DNA of 27,012 nt from JAQVWU01 sp964628455. Lineage in GTDB: Bacteria; Bacillota; Clostridia; Oscillospirales; CAG-272. Each line of letters begins with the position of its first letter. The stretch's first letter is position 1. Where the stretch lies: positions 1 to 27,012 of the forward strand of contig CAZVPD010000025.1 of assembly GCA_964628455.1 (NCBI GenBank), given 5' to 3'. Of this stretch, positions 15,109 to 23,385 are shown piece by piece. Under the pieces are notes generated by a model that was not told the origin of the DNA, did no database searches, and saw only the letters and a program-made list of their open reading frames with translations. Made by a program: the position numbers and the translations under genes.

Positions 15109-15891
15109 ATGAAAGCCATTATAATGGCGGCCGGCAAAGGAACACGCCTGAGCGATGCGGAAAATCCCCTCCCGAAAGTCCTGCGCGAAGCAAACGGAAG
15201 ACCTTTGCTGGCTTATGTCCTGGACACCATCGATTTTCTGGATAACGAAGATATAACCATTGTGGTAGGCTTTATGGCCGAAGCGATACGCAGCCGGTTT
15301 CCCGAACGCAGGTTTGCCATGCAGGGCAGTGACGGTTACGGAACCGGATACGCGGTGATGTGCGGGATCAAAGAAGCGATTCCCGACATAAACCATGACG
15401 GTGAAATGGCTGTCCTGAGCGGAGATGTCCCCCTTATAAAAAGAGAAACAGTCCTGTCAATGATCGGGCTTCACCGTAAAGAAAAAAACGTCTGCACGCT
15501 GCTGAGCTGCCGTTCTTCAAAACCGCTCCCTTTCGGCAGAATCATACGGGAAAACGGCCGTGTGACCGCAATCAAAGAGCATCGCGACTGTACCGAATCC
15601 GAACGGCGGATCAACGAACTGAACGTCGGCCTGTATATCTTCGACACGGCAAAATTATACGACGCCCTTAAAAGCCTTAAGGACGACAACGCGGCAAAAG
15701 AATATTATCTGACCGACGTTCCTAAAATCCTGCTTGCACGGAACGAAAAAGTCAACGCATACATGACCTGTGACGAAGAGGAGCTTTGGGGCGTAAACAC
15801 CTACGAAGACCTTTGTGAAGTGGAAAAAATCCTTAAAACACGGCACGAAAAACAAATCAATGAAATCCGGCAACCGGATATCCCTGTTTAA
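15109..15891 (+). CDS. GlmU-like sugar-1-phosphate nucleotidyltransferase (no acetyltransferase domain)
   Basis: 260 residues. The N-terminus MAAGKGTRL with PLPKVL (Lys at 23) is the nucleotide-binding signature of sugar-nucleotide pyrophosphorylases. GYGTGYAV, LSGDVPLI (Asp about 106, metal-binding), FGRIIR, NELNVGLYIFD and AAKEYYLTD follow in the same order as the GlmU uridylyltransferase domain. GlmU makes UDP-N-acetylglucosamine. The left-handed helix acetyltransferase domain is absent: the protein stops right after the GlmU-like uridylyltransferase domain and linker. It is therefore a single-domain UDP-sugar pyrophosphorylase of related specificity, or a partner of a separate acetyltransferase. 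It lies 34 bases after the glycoside hydrolase gene, and a role in recycling the released sugar is possible but unproven. Confidence 0.8.
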   Translation: MKAIIMAAGKGTRLSDAENPLPKVLREANGRPLLAYVLDTIDFLDNEDITIVVGFMAEAIRSRFPERRFAMQGSDGYGTGYAVMCGIKEAIPDINHDGEMAVLSGDVPLIKRETVLSMIGLHRKEKNVCTLLSCRSSKPLPFGRIIRENGRVTAIKEHRDCTESERRINELNVGLYIFDTAKLYDALKSLKDDNAAKEYYLTDVPKILLARNEKVNAYMTCDEEELWGVNTYEDLCEVEKILKTRHEKQINEIRQPDIPV

Positions 15892-15989
15892 CCGGGCAAA
15901 AAACATACGCCGCTGCTGCGGCAAAACAACCGAACCCGCTGTTGATACGAACCGCCGATAAGAGATCACTGAAAGGAATGGTGACAAAC

Positions 15990-17483
15990 ATGAAGGATAA
16001 AAAGCCGCTTCCGATATCCTCTCCGGAAGCATGCGGTGTTTCTTCCGGGAATATAATGCGTTTTATCGGGAAACTGGAGCGGCACAGACTGAATATGCAC
16101 AGTTACATCCTGCTTCGGCACGGAAAAATCATATCGGAAGGTTACTGGAAGCCTTTTTGCGAAGAGAAACTTCACCGCATGTATTCTGTCAGCAAAACAT
16201 TCACCTCGGCAGCCATAGGTCTTCTGTGCGATGAGGGAAGGATTTCGCTGAACGATAAAATCATACGTTATTTTCCGGATAAACTCCCGGCTGCCGTTCA
16301 TCCCTATATAGCCGATATGACCGTTCGTGACCTTTTGATGATGGCCACCCCATACTCCTATTCTACATACGGACTCCGCTATTCGGACTGGGCGCACACT
16401 TTTTTCAATACCGAACCCAGCCATCCGCCGGGAACGATTTTTTCCTACGACACTTCGGGTTCTTTTATATTGAATGTCATTGTCGAACGGGTGACGGAAA
16501 AACCGTATCTCGAATACCTGCGTGAAAAAGCCCTCGGGGAGACCGGCTTTTCGGAAGACGCATGGTGTATAAAATCACCCGAAGGATACTCCTGGGGAGG
16601 GTCCGGCGTTATGTGCACGACGCGTGACCTTGCCAAGTTCGCGCTGCTTTTTCTGAACGGGGGCAGATATAACGGAAAGCAGCTGCTGTCCGAAAATTAT
16701 ATCCGTTCCGCTTGCTCAAAACAGATCGATAATAAAACCACCGGCTTTAACGACGACACGTGCCATTCATTCGGTTACGGATATCAGGTCTGGATGACCC
16801 GCAGCAGCAGCTTTTCTTTCCTCGGAATGGGAGATCAGCTGGCAGTGTGCATACCGGAAAAAGATATGGTTTTTGTCTGTACTGCCGACAATCAGGGTTA
16901 TGAATCATCCCGCGCCATCATTTACAATGCGCTCTGGGACGAAATAATCGATAAGCTTTCGGACCGTGCGATCGACGAAAATGTTTTTGACCGCGAAGCG
17001 CTCATCGCCAAAAATGCTTCCCTTGAAATCATCCCGCTCGATGGAGTGCCCGAATCGCCCATTACGGAACGAATCAACGGCATACAATATATATTATACG
17101 GCAATCCCATGGGTATTACGGACACGAGGATCCATATCGACGGTGACCGGGGGAGCTGGGAATATACAAACGCGCAGGGAAAAAAACAGATAGATTTCGG
17201 AATAGGCAAGTGCATCGAGGGTGTTTTCCCGCATCGGGAATACTTCGGAGACACCATCGGTCAACCGTCAGGCAGAATGTACCGGTGCCTGTCTTCGGCC
17301 GCCTGGGTCGAAGAACATAAATTCATGATCCGCATTTTTATCACAGACGATTATCTGGGCAATATGACAGCCGTGTTTTCCTTTAAAGACAATGAGATCG
17401 GCATCTGCATGTCAAAAACCGCCGAATGGTTCCTTGACGAGTATCAGGGATTTGCAGGCGGACGCATTGCCGACTCACAATAA
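15990..17483 (+). CDS. Class C beta-lactamase-like serine hydrolase
   Basis: 497 residues. The penicillin-binding fold motif SVSK (Ser66, Lys69) is followed by YDTSG (Tyr153), in the place of the YxN motif, and by a GxGYQVWM region typical of family members. The C-terminal 130 residues form an extra beta-rich domain. The family includes esterases, peptidases and penicillin-binding proteins as well as beta-lactamases; this one has no signal peptide, so it is probably a cytosolic esterase or peptidase rather than a resistance enzyme. The frame is open from 15942, but the GGTGA at 15980-15984, 5 bases before the ATG at 15990, selects that start. It lies 98 bases after the nucleotidyltransferase gene with no clear terminator between them. 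Confidence 0.8.
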   Translation: MKDKKPLPISSPEACGVSSGNIMRFIGKLERHRLNMHSYILLRHGKIISEGYWKPFCEEKLHRMYSVSKTFTSAAIGLLCDEGRISLNDKIIRYFPDKLPAAVHPYIADMTVRDLLMMATPYSYSTYGLRYSDWAHTFFNTEPSHPPGTIFSYDTSGSFILNVIVERVTEKPYLEYLREKALGETGFSEDAWCIKSPEGYSWGGSGVMCTTRDLAKFALLFLNGGRYNGKQLLSENYIRSACSKQIDNKTTGFNDDTCHSFGYGYQVWMTRSSSFSFLGMGDQLAVCIPEKDMVFVCTADNQGYESSRAIIYNALWDEIIDKLSDRAIDENVFDREALIAKNASLEIIPLDGVPESPITERINGIQYILYGNPMGITDTRIHIDGDRGSWEYTNAQGKKQIDFGIGKCIEGVFPHREYFGDTIGQPSGRMYRCLSSAAWVEEHKFMIRIFITDDYLGNMTAVFSFKDNEIGICMSKTAEWFLDEYQGFAGGRIADSQ

Positions 17484-17512
17484 ACGACCATCAATCACCA
17501 TCGGAGGTATAC

Positions 17513-18520
17513 ATGATAAACAGCAGTCCGGCGGAAAAACCCGATATCACATTCAGGACCGCATTCAACGGCTACAGCAAAGAAGATGTAAACAAGTATA
17601 TCGAGGAAATCAATCTGAAGTTCACCGAAACGGAATCCGAATATAAAAAAATCATGCTTTCTCAAAAAAAGCAGATAGACGAACTTACAGGTCATCTCGA
17701 TGAAGCGCGAACCGGATTAAACGAGCTCCCCGTATTGCGCGAGCAAAACAGATCGATTGCCGCGGAACTCGAGAAAACCGGAGCCGAACTCGGCGATATG
17801 CAGAAAAAGAACAGCGAAAACGTCGGACTCATCGAATCGCTGAACGAAAAACTCGGAAAGCTTACGGCCGAATACGATCTATTGTCGCAAAATGCGAATA
17901 AAGCAGCTGCGGAGGAGAATGCTCCTGCTGAAGCGGCAGCACAGGTATCCGCCGAAAAAGCCGGAACAAACGGCAGTCTGTTATACTTTGCCGAAAACAC
18001 CGCCGATAAAAGAGCGGAAAACGAAACAAAAAACCTGCTGAAGCAGGCCGACCCGTCAGATTCCGAAAAAGCGCGGATGTTTGACAAAATCAGCCGTCAG
18101 ATCGGTTCCATGCTCATCGACGCGCGAGAAATCGCCGATTCGATTATAAACGACGCCAATATCCAGGCCGAAAGAACCGCTTTATCTGCCGAAAACAGAG
18201 CAAAAGAAATCTGCGGCGACGCCGATGTCAAATTGAACCACGCGATGAACTTTATAAAAAACACAATGAAGCGGATGTCGTCCGATTTTATGTCTGAATA
18301 TCTGGAACATATAAATAACACCCGTTCGGCTCTCGAAAAGCTTCTCGGTGACACATCGGCCGACGCCGATTCGGTTTACTCAAAATTCGACGTCATCATA
18401 AAAAGCACCCTTCAGGACATCAACAAGGGAATCGATAAAATCATAACCGTCAGCGAACCGAAATCAACGGGATCCGAAAACGAACCGGAATCAGCCGGCT
18501 TATCTCCTTTTACGGAATAA
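17513..18520 (+). CDS. DivIVA-like coiled-coil protein
   Basis: 335 residues. Residues about 13-31 (FRTAFNGYSKEDVNKYIEE) match the N-terminal membrane-curvature domain of DivIVA/GpsB-type proteins. It is followed by a long coiled coil (about 30-125), an Ala/Glu-rich linker, and a second helical region about 180-300. DivIVA proteins gather at curved membrane and recruit division, polar growth or sporulation factors. This one is longer and has an unusual acidic, disordered C-terminus. The ribosome binding site GGAGG is 7 bases before the ATG, 29 bases after the serine hydrolase gene. A role in cell shape or division is likely; the partner is not known. Confidence 0.75.
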   Translation: MINSSPAEKPDITFRTAFNGYSKEDVNKYIEEINLKFTETESEYKKIMLSQKKQIDELTGHLDEARTGLNELPVLREQNRSIAAELEKTGAELGDMQKKNSENVGLIESLNEKLGKLTAEYDLLSQNANKAAAEENAPAEAAAQVSAEKAGTNGSLLYFAENTADKRAENETKNLLKQADPSDSEKARMFDKISRQIGSMLIDAREIADSIINDANIQAERTALSAENRAKEICGDADVKLNHAMNFIKNTMKRMSSDFMSEYLEHINNTRSALEKLLGDTSADADSVYSKFDVIIKSTLQDINKGIDKIITVSEPKSTGSENEPESAGLSPFTE

Positions 18521-18565
18521 AACCGAATTCCGTCATCCTGTATTAAGAGGAACAGTGTTGCTTAC

Positions 18566-19102
18566 ATGATGCATAAATACAATACGGAAGATATCCGGGA
18601 CTGGGCATGTTCGGTTGACGCAGGCGATGAAATTCTGCTTTCCGGCGTCGTTTATACCGCAAGAGACGCGGCTCATAAACGTTTTATGGCCGCGCTTGAT
18701 CACAACGGAGAACTGCCCTTTCCGATAAGCGGATCCGTCATTTACTACACCGGACCGACGCCCGCAAAACCCGGATTTGCCGTCGGGTCATGCGGACCGA
18801 CCACTTCGTCACGCATGGATATTTATACCCCCCGACTTCTTGATCTCGGTCTGTCCGGCGTAATCGGAAAAGGCGGACGCAATTCCGAGGTGACGGAAGC
18901 TCTGGTACGCAATAAAGCGTTATATTTATGTGCCGTCGGGGGAGCCGGCGCGCTGGCTTGCGAATGTATAACTCACGCAGCCGTCATTGCCTATGACGAA
19001 CTCGGCTGCGAATCGGTAAAACGGCTTGTTTTTAAAGATTTCCCTCTGTTTGTCGGAACAGACACACGCGGACGTTCGATTTTTTTCGACTGCGGCAACT
19101 GA
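18566..19102 (+). CDS. Fe-S hydro-lyase beta subunit (fumarase/tartrate dehydratase TtdB-like), without alpha subunit
   Basis: 178 residues, the normal length for the beta subunit of class I two-subunit fumarase or L-tartrate dehydratase. LSGVVYTARDAAHKRF, GPTPAKPGFAVGSCGPTTSSRMD, GVIGKGGRNSEV and VGGAGALACECI are all in the expected order. The beta subunit forms the active enzyme with an alpha subunit that holds the 4Fe-4S cluster. The alpha gene normally sits next to it, but here the neighbours are a DivIVA-like gene (45 bases before) and an XRE regulator (1 base after). Either the alpha subunit is elsewhere or this beta subunit has another role. The ATG at 18566 has only a weak, distant AAGAGG upstream. 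Confidence 0.85.
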   Translation: MMHKYNTEDIRDWACSVDAGDEILLSGVVYTARDAAHKRFMAALDHNGELPFPISGSVIYYTGPTPAKPGFAVGSCGPTTSSRMDIYTPRLLDLGLSGVIGKGGRNSEVTEALVRNKALYLCAVGGAGALACECITHAAVIAYDELGCESVKRLVFKDFPLFVGTDTRGRSIFFDCGN

Positions 19103-19103
19103 T

Positions 19104-19997
19104 ATGGACCTGCATCAACGCATCCGATACCTGAGACTGGAAGCGGGTATGACGCAGAGTGAACTGGCCGGAGACCGGATAACGAGAAATATGCTGAGTC
19201 AGATCGAAAACGGCAGCGCAACCCCTTCAATCCAGACACTGCGTTATCTTGCCGGACGGCTCAACACCTCTGCGGCCTATTTTCTGTCCGATGATGAAGA
19301 CGACTTTCTTTTCAAAAAAGCCGAGATCATAAGCACCGTAAAAGGAAAGCTCAAAAACAAAGATTATAATACCTGTATACAGCTATGCTCCGTTTTTGTC
19401 GGCAGAGAGGATGACGAACTGAATCTGATCCTCGCCGAATGTTTTTTTTATGCGGCTGCCGACGATTTTAAATCCGGCAGGCTTTCATCCGCCCGCAACG
19501 GTTTTATCACTTCGCAAAAGCACGCCGCCCTGACATCCTATACGGCGGACTGGCTGGCGTCAGCCGCTTCGTCCTATATCCGTCTGATCGGATCGGTCGA
19601 TATAAAAAACGAGGAAACGCTGATCAACGCAGGCGAAAAATCCTCCGCTATAAACTTCACTTCGTATCTGCCGCACTCCGATATTTTTTTATATTATGAA
19701 GCGCTGGTAAGAACCGAAAAAGACGGCAGCGGATCTGCGGCAGACGAAAAACCTGCGGACATCCTGAACGATGCCGATCATAAAAAACATATCGCCGCCC
19801 GCATAGCCATGAACAAAGGGAACCGAAGCGAAGCTTTCCGTTTGCTGCGGGAACTGGACCACGAAGACACAACGGGAGCCGTCCGATATCACGTCATCCG
19901 CGATCTCGAAAAGCTTTATACGATGACAGGTGATTTCGAAAATGCCTATAATTGTTCAAGAAAACGCATAAGCCTTTACAATAAACTGCAGAAATAG
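19104..19997 (+). CDS. XRE-family transcriptional regulator with helical-repeat tail
   Basis: 297 residues. Residues 3-60 form the helix-turn-helix of the XRE/Cro family (IRYLRLEAGMTQSELAGDRI, then MLSQIENGSATPS). The rest is alpha-helical and looks TPR-like, as in peptide-controlled RRNPP-type or Rgg-type regulators, although no family-level match can be claimed by eye. The frame is open upstream to 19026 inside the TtdB-like gene; ATG at 19104 sits 1 base after the TGA, so translation is probably coupled to the hydro-lyase subunit. It may control this operon, but no matching operator is identified. Confidence 0.75.
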   Translation: MDLHQRIRYLRLEAGMTQSELAGDRITRNMLSQIENGSATPSIQTLRYLAGRLNTSAAYFLSDDEDDFLFKKAEIISTVKGKLKNKDYNTCIQLCSVFVGREDDELNLILAECFFYAAADDFKSGRLSSARNGFITSQKHAALTSYTADWLASAASSYIRLIGSVDIKNEETLINAGEKSSAINFTSYLPHSDIFLYYEALVRTEKDGSGSAADEKPADILNDADHKKHIAARIAMNKGNRSEAFRLLRELDHEDTTGAVRYHVIRDLEKLYTMTGDFENAYNCSRKRISLYNKLQK

Positions 19998-20057
19998 CAT
20001 CCGCAGCCCGGTCTTGCGAAGTCCCGGCTGCGTGCGCGGGGGTGCGGTGTTTCAGAT

Positions 20058-21053
20058 ATGAAAATCGTCATAATCGGCGGTTCGGGTCATTATCACTATA
20101 TAATGCCTGCCGTTAAAAAATACGGTCATGAAATAGCAGGCGTCTGCCTGCCGTATGAATCCGACTCGTCGTCGGGACTGTTGTCCGTTCTGGACAAAAA
20201 CGGAATACAATGCAGGATCTTTGACGGCATTTCTCAAATGGCCGATGAAACAACACCGGACGCCGCAGTCGTCAATACGATATTCTGCGAAAACGGCCGA
20301 ATTGCCGCAGAATTGCTGCTTTGCGGCATCCATGTTTTTTGCGAAAAGCCTCTCGCAGTCGATTTTCCCGCACTTGAAAAGCTGAGTCACGCTTATCACA
20401 GCGTTTGTAAAAGCAGCCGCATCCATCTCGCCGGAATGTTCGGCCTGCGGTATAATTCCGTTATGAAGACCGTCAAACATGCGGTCGAAGAGGATCTTGC
20501 AGGTGATATCCTGCTCATAAACGCGCAGAAATCCTATAAGATGGGTACCCGCTCCTTCTTTTACGGCAGCCGTGAAACGTACGGCGGTCTGATACCCTGG
20601 GTCGCCATACACGGTATCGACTGGATTTACTGGCTGACGAATAAACGGTTTGTTTCCGTATCGGCGGCGCACACGCGTTTATACAACAACGGAAACGGCG
20701 ATATGGAAACGGCAGCTTTATGCACTTTTACTCTTGAGGACGGGGTCATCGCTTCGGTTACCGCGGATATGATGCGTCCCGACTCTGCGGCAACGCACGG
20801 AGACGACAGGATCAGAATCACAGGCAGCAGGGGCATCATCGAAGCGGTAAACGGAAGGGTCTTTTTTACCGGAGCGGAAGGCGGAACAAGAGAACTTCCC
20901 CTGCTGCCGGAAGGTGATGTCTTCGAGGATTTCTGCACCGCCTGCCTGACCGGAAGCCAGACTCATCTCAACGCCGAATCATCTCTGTATGTCACCCGGG
21001 CCGCCCTTTCGGCGCGTGAATCCGCCGATACCGGAAAAACCGTATATTTATGA
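20058..21053 (+). CDS. Gfo/Idh/MocA-family NAD(P)-dependent oxidoreductase
   Basis: 331 residues. An N-terminal Rossmann fold (IVIIGGSGHY) is followed by the EKP motif at 96-98 and by HGIDW (His185), the conserved catalytic-region His. The C-terminal half is the usual alpha/beta domain. The family oxidises or reduces sugars, inositol and related polyols; the substrate cannot be predicted. It is the last gene of the plus-strand run, 60 bases after the regulator, and is closed by the terminator at 21053-21088. The ribosome binding site before the ATG is poor. A hairpin in the leader (20002-20032) may matter for expression. Confidence 0.85.
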   Translation: MKIVIIGGSGHYHYIMPAVKKYGHEIAGVCLPYESDSSSGLLSVLDKNGIQCRIFDGISQMADETTPDAAVVNTIFCENGRIAAELLLCGIHVFCEKPLAVDFPALEKLSHAYHSVCKSSRIHLAGMFGLRYNSVMKTVKHAVEEDLAGDILLINAQKSYKMGTRSFFYGSRETYGGLIPWVAIHGIDWIYWLTNKRFVSVSAAHTRLYNNGNGDMETAALCTFTLEDGVIASVTADMMRPDSAATHGDDRIRITGSRGIIEAVNGRVFFTGAEGGTRELPLLPEGDVFEDFCTACLTGSQTHLNAESSLYVTRAALSARESADTGKTVYL

Positions 21054-21088
21054 AACCAAAACCCCGCCTTTCGGCGGGGTTTTGGTTT
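21053..21088. terminator. Strong bidirectional terminator between convergent genes
   Basis: A perfect 16-base stem, left arm 21053-21068 and right arm 21073-21088 with a TTTC loop, reads AAACCAAAACCCCGCC on the left arm. It has an A tract on one side and a T tract on the other, so it terminates the Gfo/Idh gene and, on the other strand, the biotin-complex operon ending at 21092. Confidence 0.9.
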
Positions 21089-21091
21089 TAT

Positions 21092-22489
21092 TCAGACCGA
21101 ATGGACCTTCAGCTTTTCATCCATGTTTTCCATATCGAGTTTATATTTCACCGCCTGGCGTTTTTCAAAAAATTTGGTTGCCACGGTGTCAAACAGCGCA
21201 TAAGTCAGAACGTCCTCATCCTGCTCGGAATAGGATTTCATTTTTTCGCGCAGAGTCTCAAGTTCGGGTTTGATATCGTCAGCGGGACGTTTTGTGATAG
21301 GCATATCGCTGCCGATGATCTGTCTGATAAATTCCGGTGAGATCGGAGCGGGTGTTTTCCCGTATTCTCCGCGGACCAGCGCCCGGAATTCTTTGGTCAC
21401 CATTTTATAGCGTTCTTTATTGATGACGTTGAAAACCGCCTGCGAACCCACGATCTGTGAGGTCGGTGTGACCAGCGGGGGATAACCCGCGTCTTCACGG
21501 ACCCGAGGAACTTCCGCCAGGACTTCGCCGAGAAGTTCGGATTTACCCGACTGCTTGAGCTGTGATACGAGATTTGACAGCATTCCGCCGGGAACCTGAT
21601 ATATAAGCGCGTTGACGTCCACTTTCAGCACGGTCGGGTCAAGCAGCCCCGAAGCGATATATTTCTCCCGCAGCGGCATGAAGAAGTTGCAGACGTCATC
21701 GAGCGCCATGAGCGAAAGACCCGTATCGTATTCCGTTCCTTCAAGCGTCGCGACAAAAGGCTCCGTAGGCGGCTGGCTCGTTCCCATCGCCATCGGTGAA
21801 ATGGCTGTATCGACGATATCGGCGCCCGCTTCGACCGCCTTGAGCAGCGTCATCGAAGCAAGACCCGATGTATAATGCGTATGCAGTTCGACAGGCAGCG
21901 AGGTATTCGCTTTGATCGCTTTAACAAGGTCATACGCGGCATACGGCTTCAGCAGACCTGCCATGTCTTTGATACAGATGGAATCCGCGCCCATTTCCTC
22001 GAGCCGGCGTGCGAAAGACGCAAACGCCTCGTTGCTGTGGACGGGACTCAAAGTATAGGAAAGGGCTGCCTGAACATGACCGCCTTCGCGTTTCGTCGCG
22101 TCTATGGCTGTCTTGAGATTGCGGGGGTCATTCAGCGCATCGAATATACGGATGATATCAATGCCGTTCGCAATCGATTTCTGCACGAAATATTCGACCA
22201 CATCGTCCGCATAATGACGGTAACCCAGAATGTTCTGCCCCCTGAAAAGCATCTGCAGCTTTGTGTTTTTTACTTTGTCACGGATCCTGCGCAGGCGGAC
22301 CCAGGGGTCTTCATTGAGAAAACGCAGGCAGGCGTCAAATGTCGCACCGCCCCACGCTTCAAGGGAATGATAGCCGACCCGGTCAAGCAATTCCAGACCG
22401 TCCATCATATCATCGGTCGTCATACGCGTTGCGATCAGCGACTGATGGGAATCGCGAAGCACCGTTTCACATATCTTTACTTTAGGCAT
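21092..22489 (-). CDS. oadA: Oxaloacetate decarboxylase alpha / transcarboxylase 5S-like carboxyltransferase
   Basis: 465 residues. The pyruvate carboxylase-type carboxyltransferase domain is clear: ETVLRDSHQSLIATRM at the start, SICIKDMAGL with the carboxylated-Lys motif, and ELHTHYTSG with the metal-binding HxH. It transfers CO2 between biotin and pyruvate/oxaloacetate. It lacks the C-terminal biotin domain, which here is a separate gene directly upstream (22535-22936). GGAGG lies 11 bases before the ATG. Together with the carboxyltransferase, OadG-like and biotin proteins it forms one complex, as oxaloacetate decarboxylase alpha or the 5S subunit of transcarboxylase; the two cannot be told apart by sequence reading alone. 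It is the last gene of the minus-strand run and ends at a strong terminator. Confidence 0.9.
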   Translation of the reverse strand: MPKVKICETVLRDSHQSLIATRMTTDDMMDGLELLDRVGYHSLEAWGGATFDACLRFLNEDPWVRLRRIRDKVKNTKLQMLFRGQNILGYRHYADDVVEYFVQKSIANGIDIIRIFDALNDPRNLKTAIDATKREGGHVQAALSYTLSPVHSNEAFASFARRLEEMGADSICIKDMAGLLKPYAAYDLVKAIKANTSLPVELHTHYTSGLASMTLLKAVEAGADIVDTAISPMAMGTSQPPTEPFVATLEGTEYDTGLSLMALDDVCNFFMPLREKYIASGLLDPTVLKVDVNALIYQVPGGMLSNLVSQLKQSGKSELLGEVLAEVPRVREDAGYPPLVTPTSQIVGSQAVFNVINKERYKMVTKEFRALVRGEYGKTPAPISPEFIRQIIGSDMPITKRPADDIKPELETLREKMKSYSEQDEDVLTYALFDTVATKFFEKRQAVKYKLDMENMDEKLKVHSV

Positions 22490-22534
22490 CTGATATTTAT
22501 CCTCCGATTGATTTCATCATCTGTGTTACGGAAT

Positions 22535-22936
22535 TTAATCGATCGTAAACAACAACTCACCGGTCTGGACACCCGTCCCCTGACGCGCATGGACCGAAAC
22601 CACGGTGCCGTCAGACGGCGCAACGATTTCGTTTTCCATTTTCATCGCTTCAAGCAGACACATCACATCGCCTTTTTTGATCTTCTGTCCCGGAGTCACA
22701 TTCACCTTCAGGATATTTCCGGGCATCGGAGCCGTGATTTTCGTCTTGCCGGACGCCCCCTGCACAGCCGGTGCGGAACTGTTTTTTTCCTCTTTTACGG
22801 GAGCGGCGGGAACGGGGGCAGCCTGTCTGACCGGAACGGCCGCGGCCGGTTTGTCTGCGGGAGCGGTCCCGGCAGCAACTTCTTCTACTTCCACTTCATA
22901 AACTGTACCGTTTACGGTTATATTATATTTTTTCAT
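22535..22936 (-). CDS. Biotin carrier protein (transcarboxylase 1.3S / decarboxylase gamma-like)
   Basis: 133 residues. The N-terminal 20 residues are a short beta region, followed by an Ala/Pro-rich flexible linker (about 21-60) and a biotinyl domain with EAMKMENEI, the biotinylated Lys being residue 99. It is the swinging arm that carries CO2 between the carboxyltransferase (23386-24782) and the OadA-like subunit. The ribosome binding site AGAGGA is well placed before the ATG. It is 26 bases after the OadG-like gene and 45 bases before oadA, in one operon. Confidence 0.9.
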   Translation of the reverse strand: MKKYNITVNGTVYEVEVEEVAAGTAPADKPAAAVPVRQAAPVPAAPVKEEKNSSAPAVQGASGKTKITAPMPGNILKVNVTPGQKIKKGDVMCLLEAMKMENEIVAPSDGTVVSVHARQGTGVQTGELLFTID

Positions 22937-22962
22937 GCCAATTCCTCTCGATTCGATCGTAT

Positions 22963-23376
22963 TTATATTCGGAAATCATTTTTTCCGTAAACGGAAGTCC
23001 GTTTTGTTTTTCTGAACGAAACCACTCTGAATCCTCCGGTATATTCACGGTCTTCCGTTTCCCTGTATGCCGCAACCGCCGCTGCGATAACGGCAGCAAG
23101 CTCCGTATCGGAAAGAACGGATCCGCCGGAACCGGATCCGGAAAACTCCGGAATTTCCTCCGTGACAGGACCGGCGGCCTGCTTTTTTCCGAATTTTCCG
23201 GAAAATATTTTATAAAGCGAATACATTCCCAGTATGCACAGAACAGCCAGCGCCGCAATGCCTGCACCGAATATCAGCGTCCTGGCACTGTCCCAAATTC
23301 GTTCACCCGGGGCAGAAGCGCACCCGGCGGATATCAAAGCGTCCGCCGAAAACATCATTGTCCGAGAATCCATCAT
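22963..23376 (-). CDS. OadG-like small membrane subunit of a sodium-pump decarboxylase
   Basis: 137 residues. A single membrane helix (about 33-55) is followed by a soluble tail that ends in the OadG signature ELAAVIAAAVAAY and FRVVSFRK. In sodium-pump decarboxylases this subunit (gamma/delta) joins the soluble carboxyltransferase to the membrane beta subunit. The beta subunit (OadB/GcdB/MmdB) is not in this window. The ATG at 23376 has AAGGAG overlapping the stop region of the carboxyltransferase gene, consistent with tight operon spacing. Confidence 0.8.
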   Translation of the reverse strand: MMDSRTMMFSADALISAGCASAPGERIWDSARTLIFGAGIAALAVLCILGMYSLYKIFSGKFGKKQAAGPVTEEIPEFSGSGSGGSVLSDTELAAVIAAAVAAYRETEDREYTGGFRVVSFRKTKRTSVYGKNDFRI

Positions 23377-23385
23377 ACAGACTCC

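Noticed and set aside
15909..15922. Small hairpin GCCGC-TGCT-GCGGC before the serine hydrolase gene
   Set aside because: Five-base stem without a T tract; not evidence for termination.
15942..15989. Upstream extension of the serine hydrolase to 15942
   Set aside because: The extra 16 residues are not like the family, and GGTGA at 15980-15984 points to ATG 15990.
19026..19103. Upstream extension of the XRE regulator inside the TtdB-like gene
   Set aside because: It overlaps coding sequence of another gene, and the helix-turn-helix N-terminus MDLHQRIRYL starts at ATG 19104.
20002..20032. Hairpin (7-base stem CGCAGCC/GGCTGCG) before the Gfo/Idh gene
   Set aside because: It has an internal mismatch and no T tract, so it is not a terminator, and nothing else supports a riboswitch; it may only be a leader structure.
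21875..22990. Long plus-strand open frame opposite oadA and the biotin carrier
   Set aside because: It is antisense to two well-supported genes, and its product shows no family motif; it is a shadow frame.
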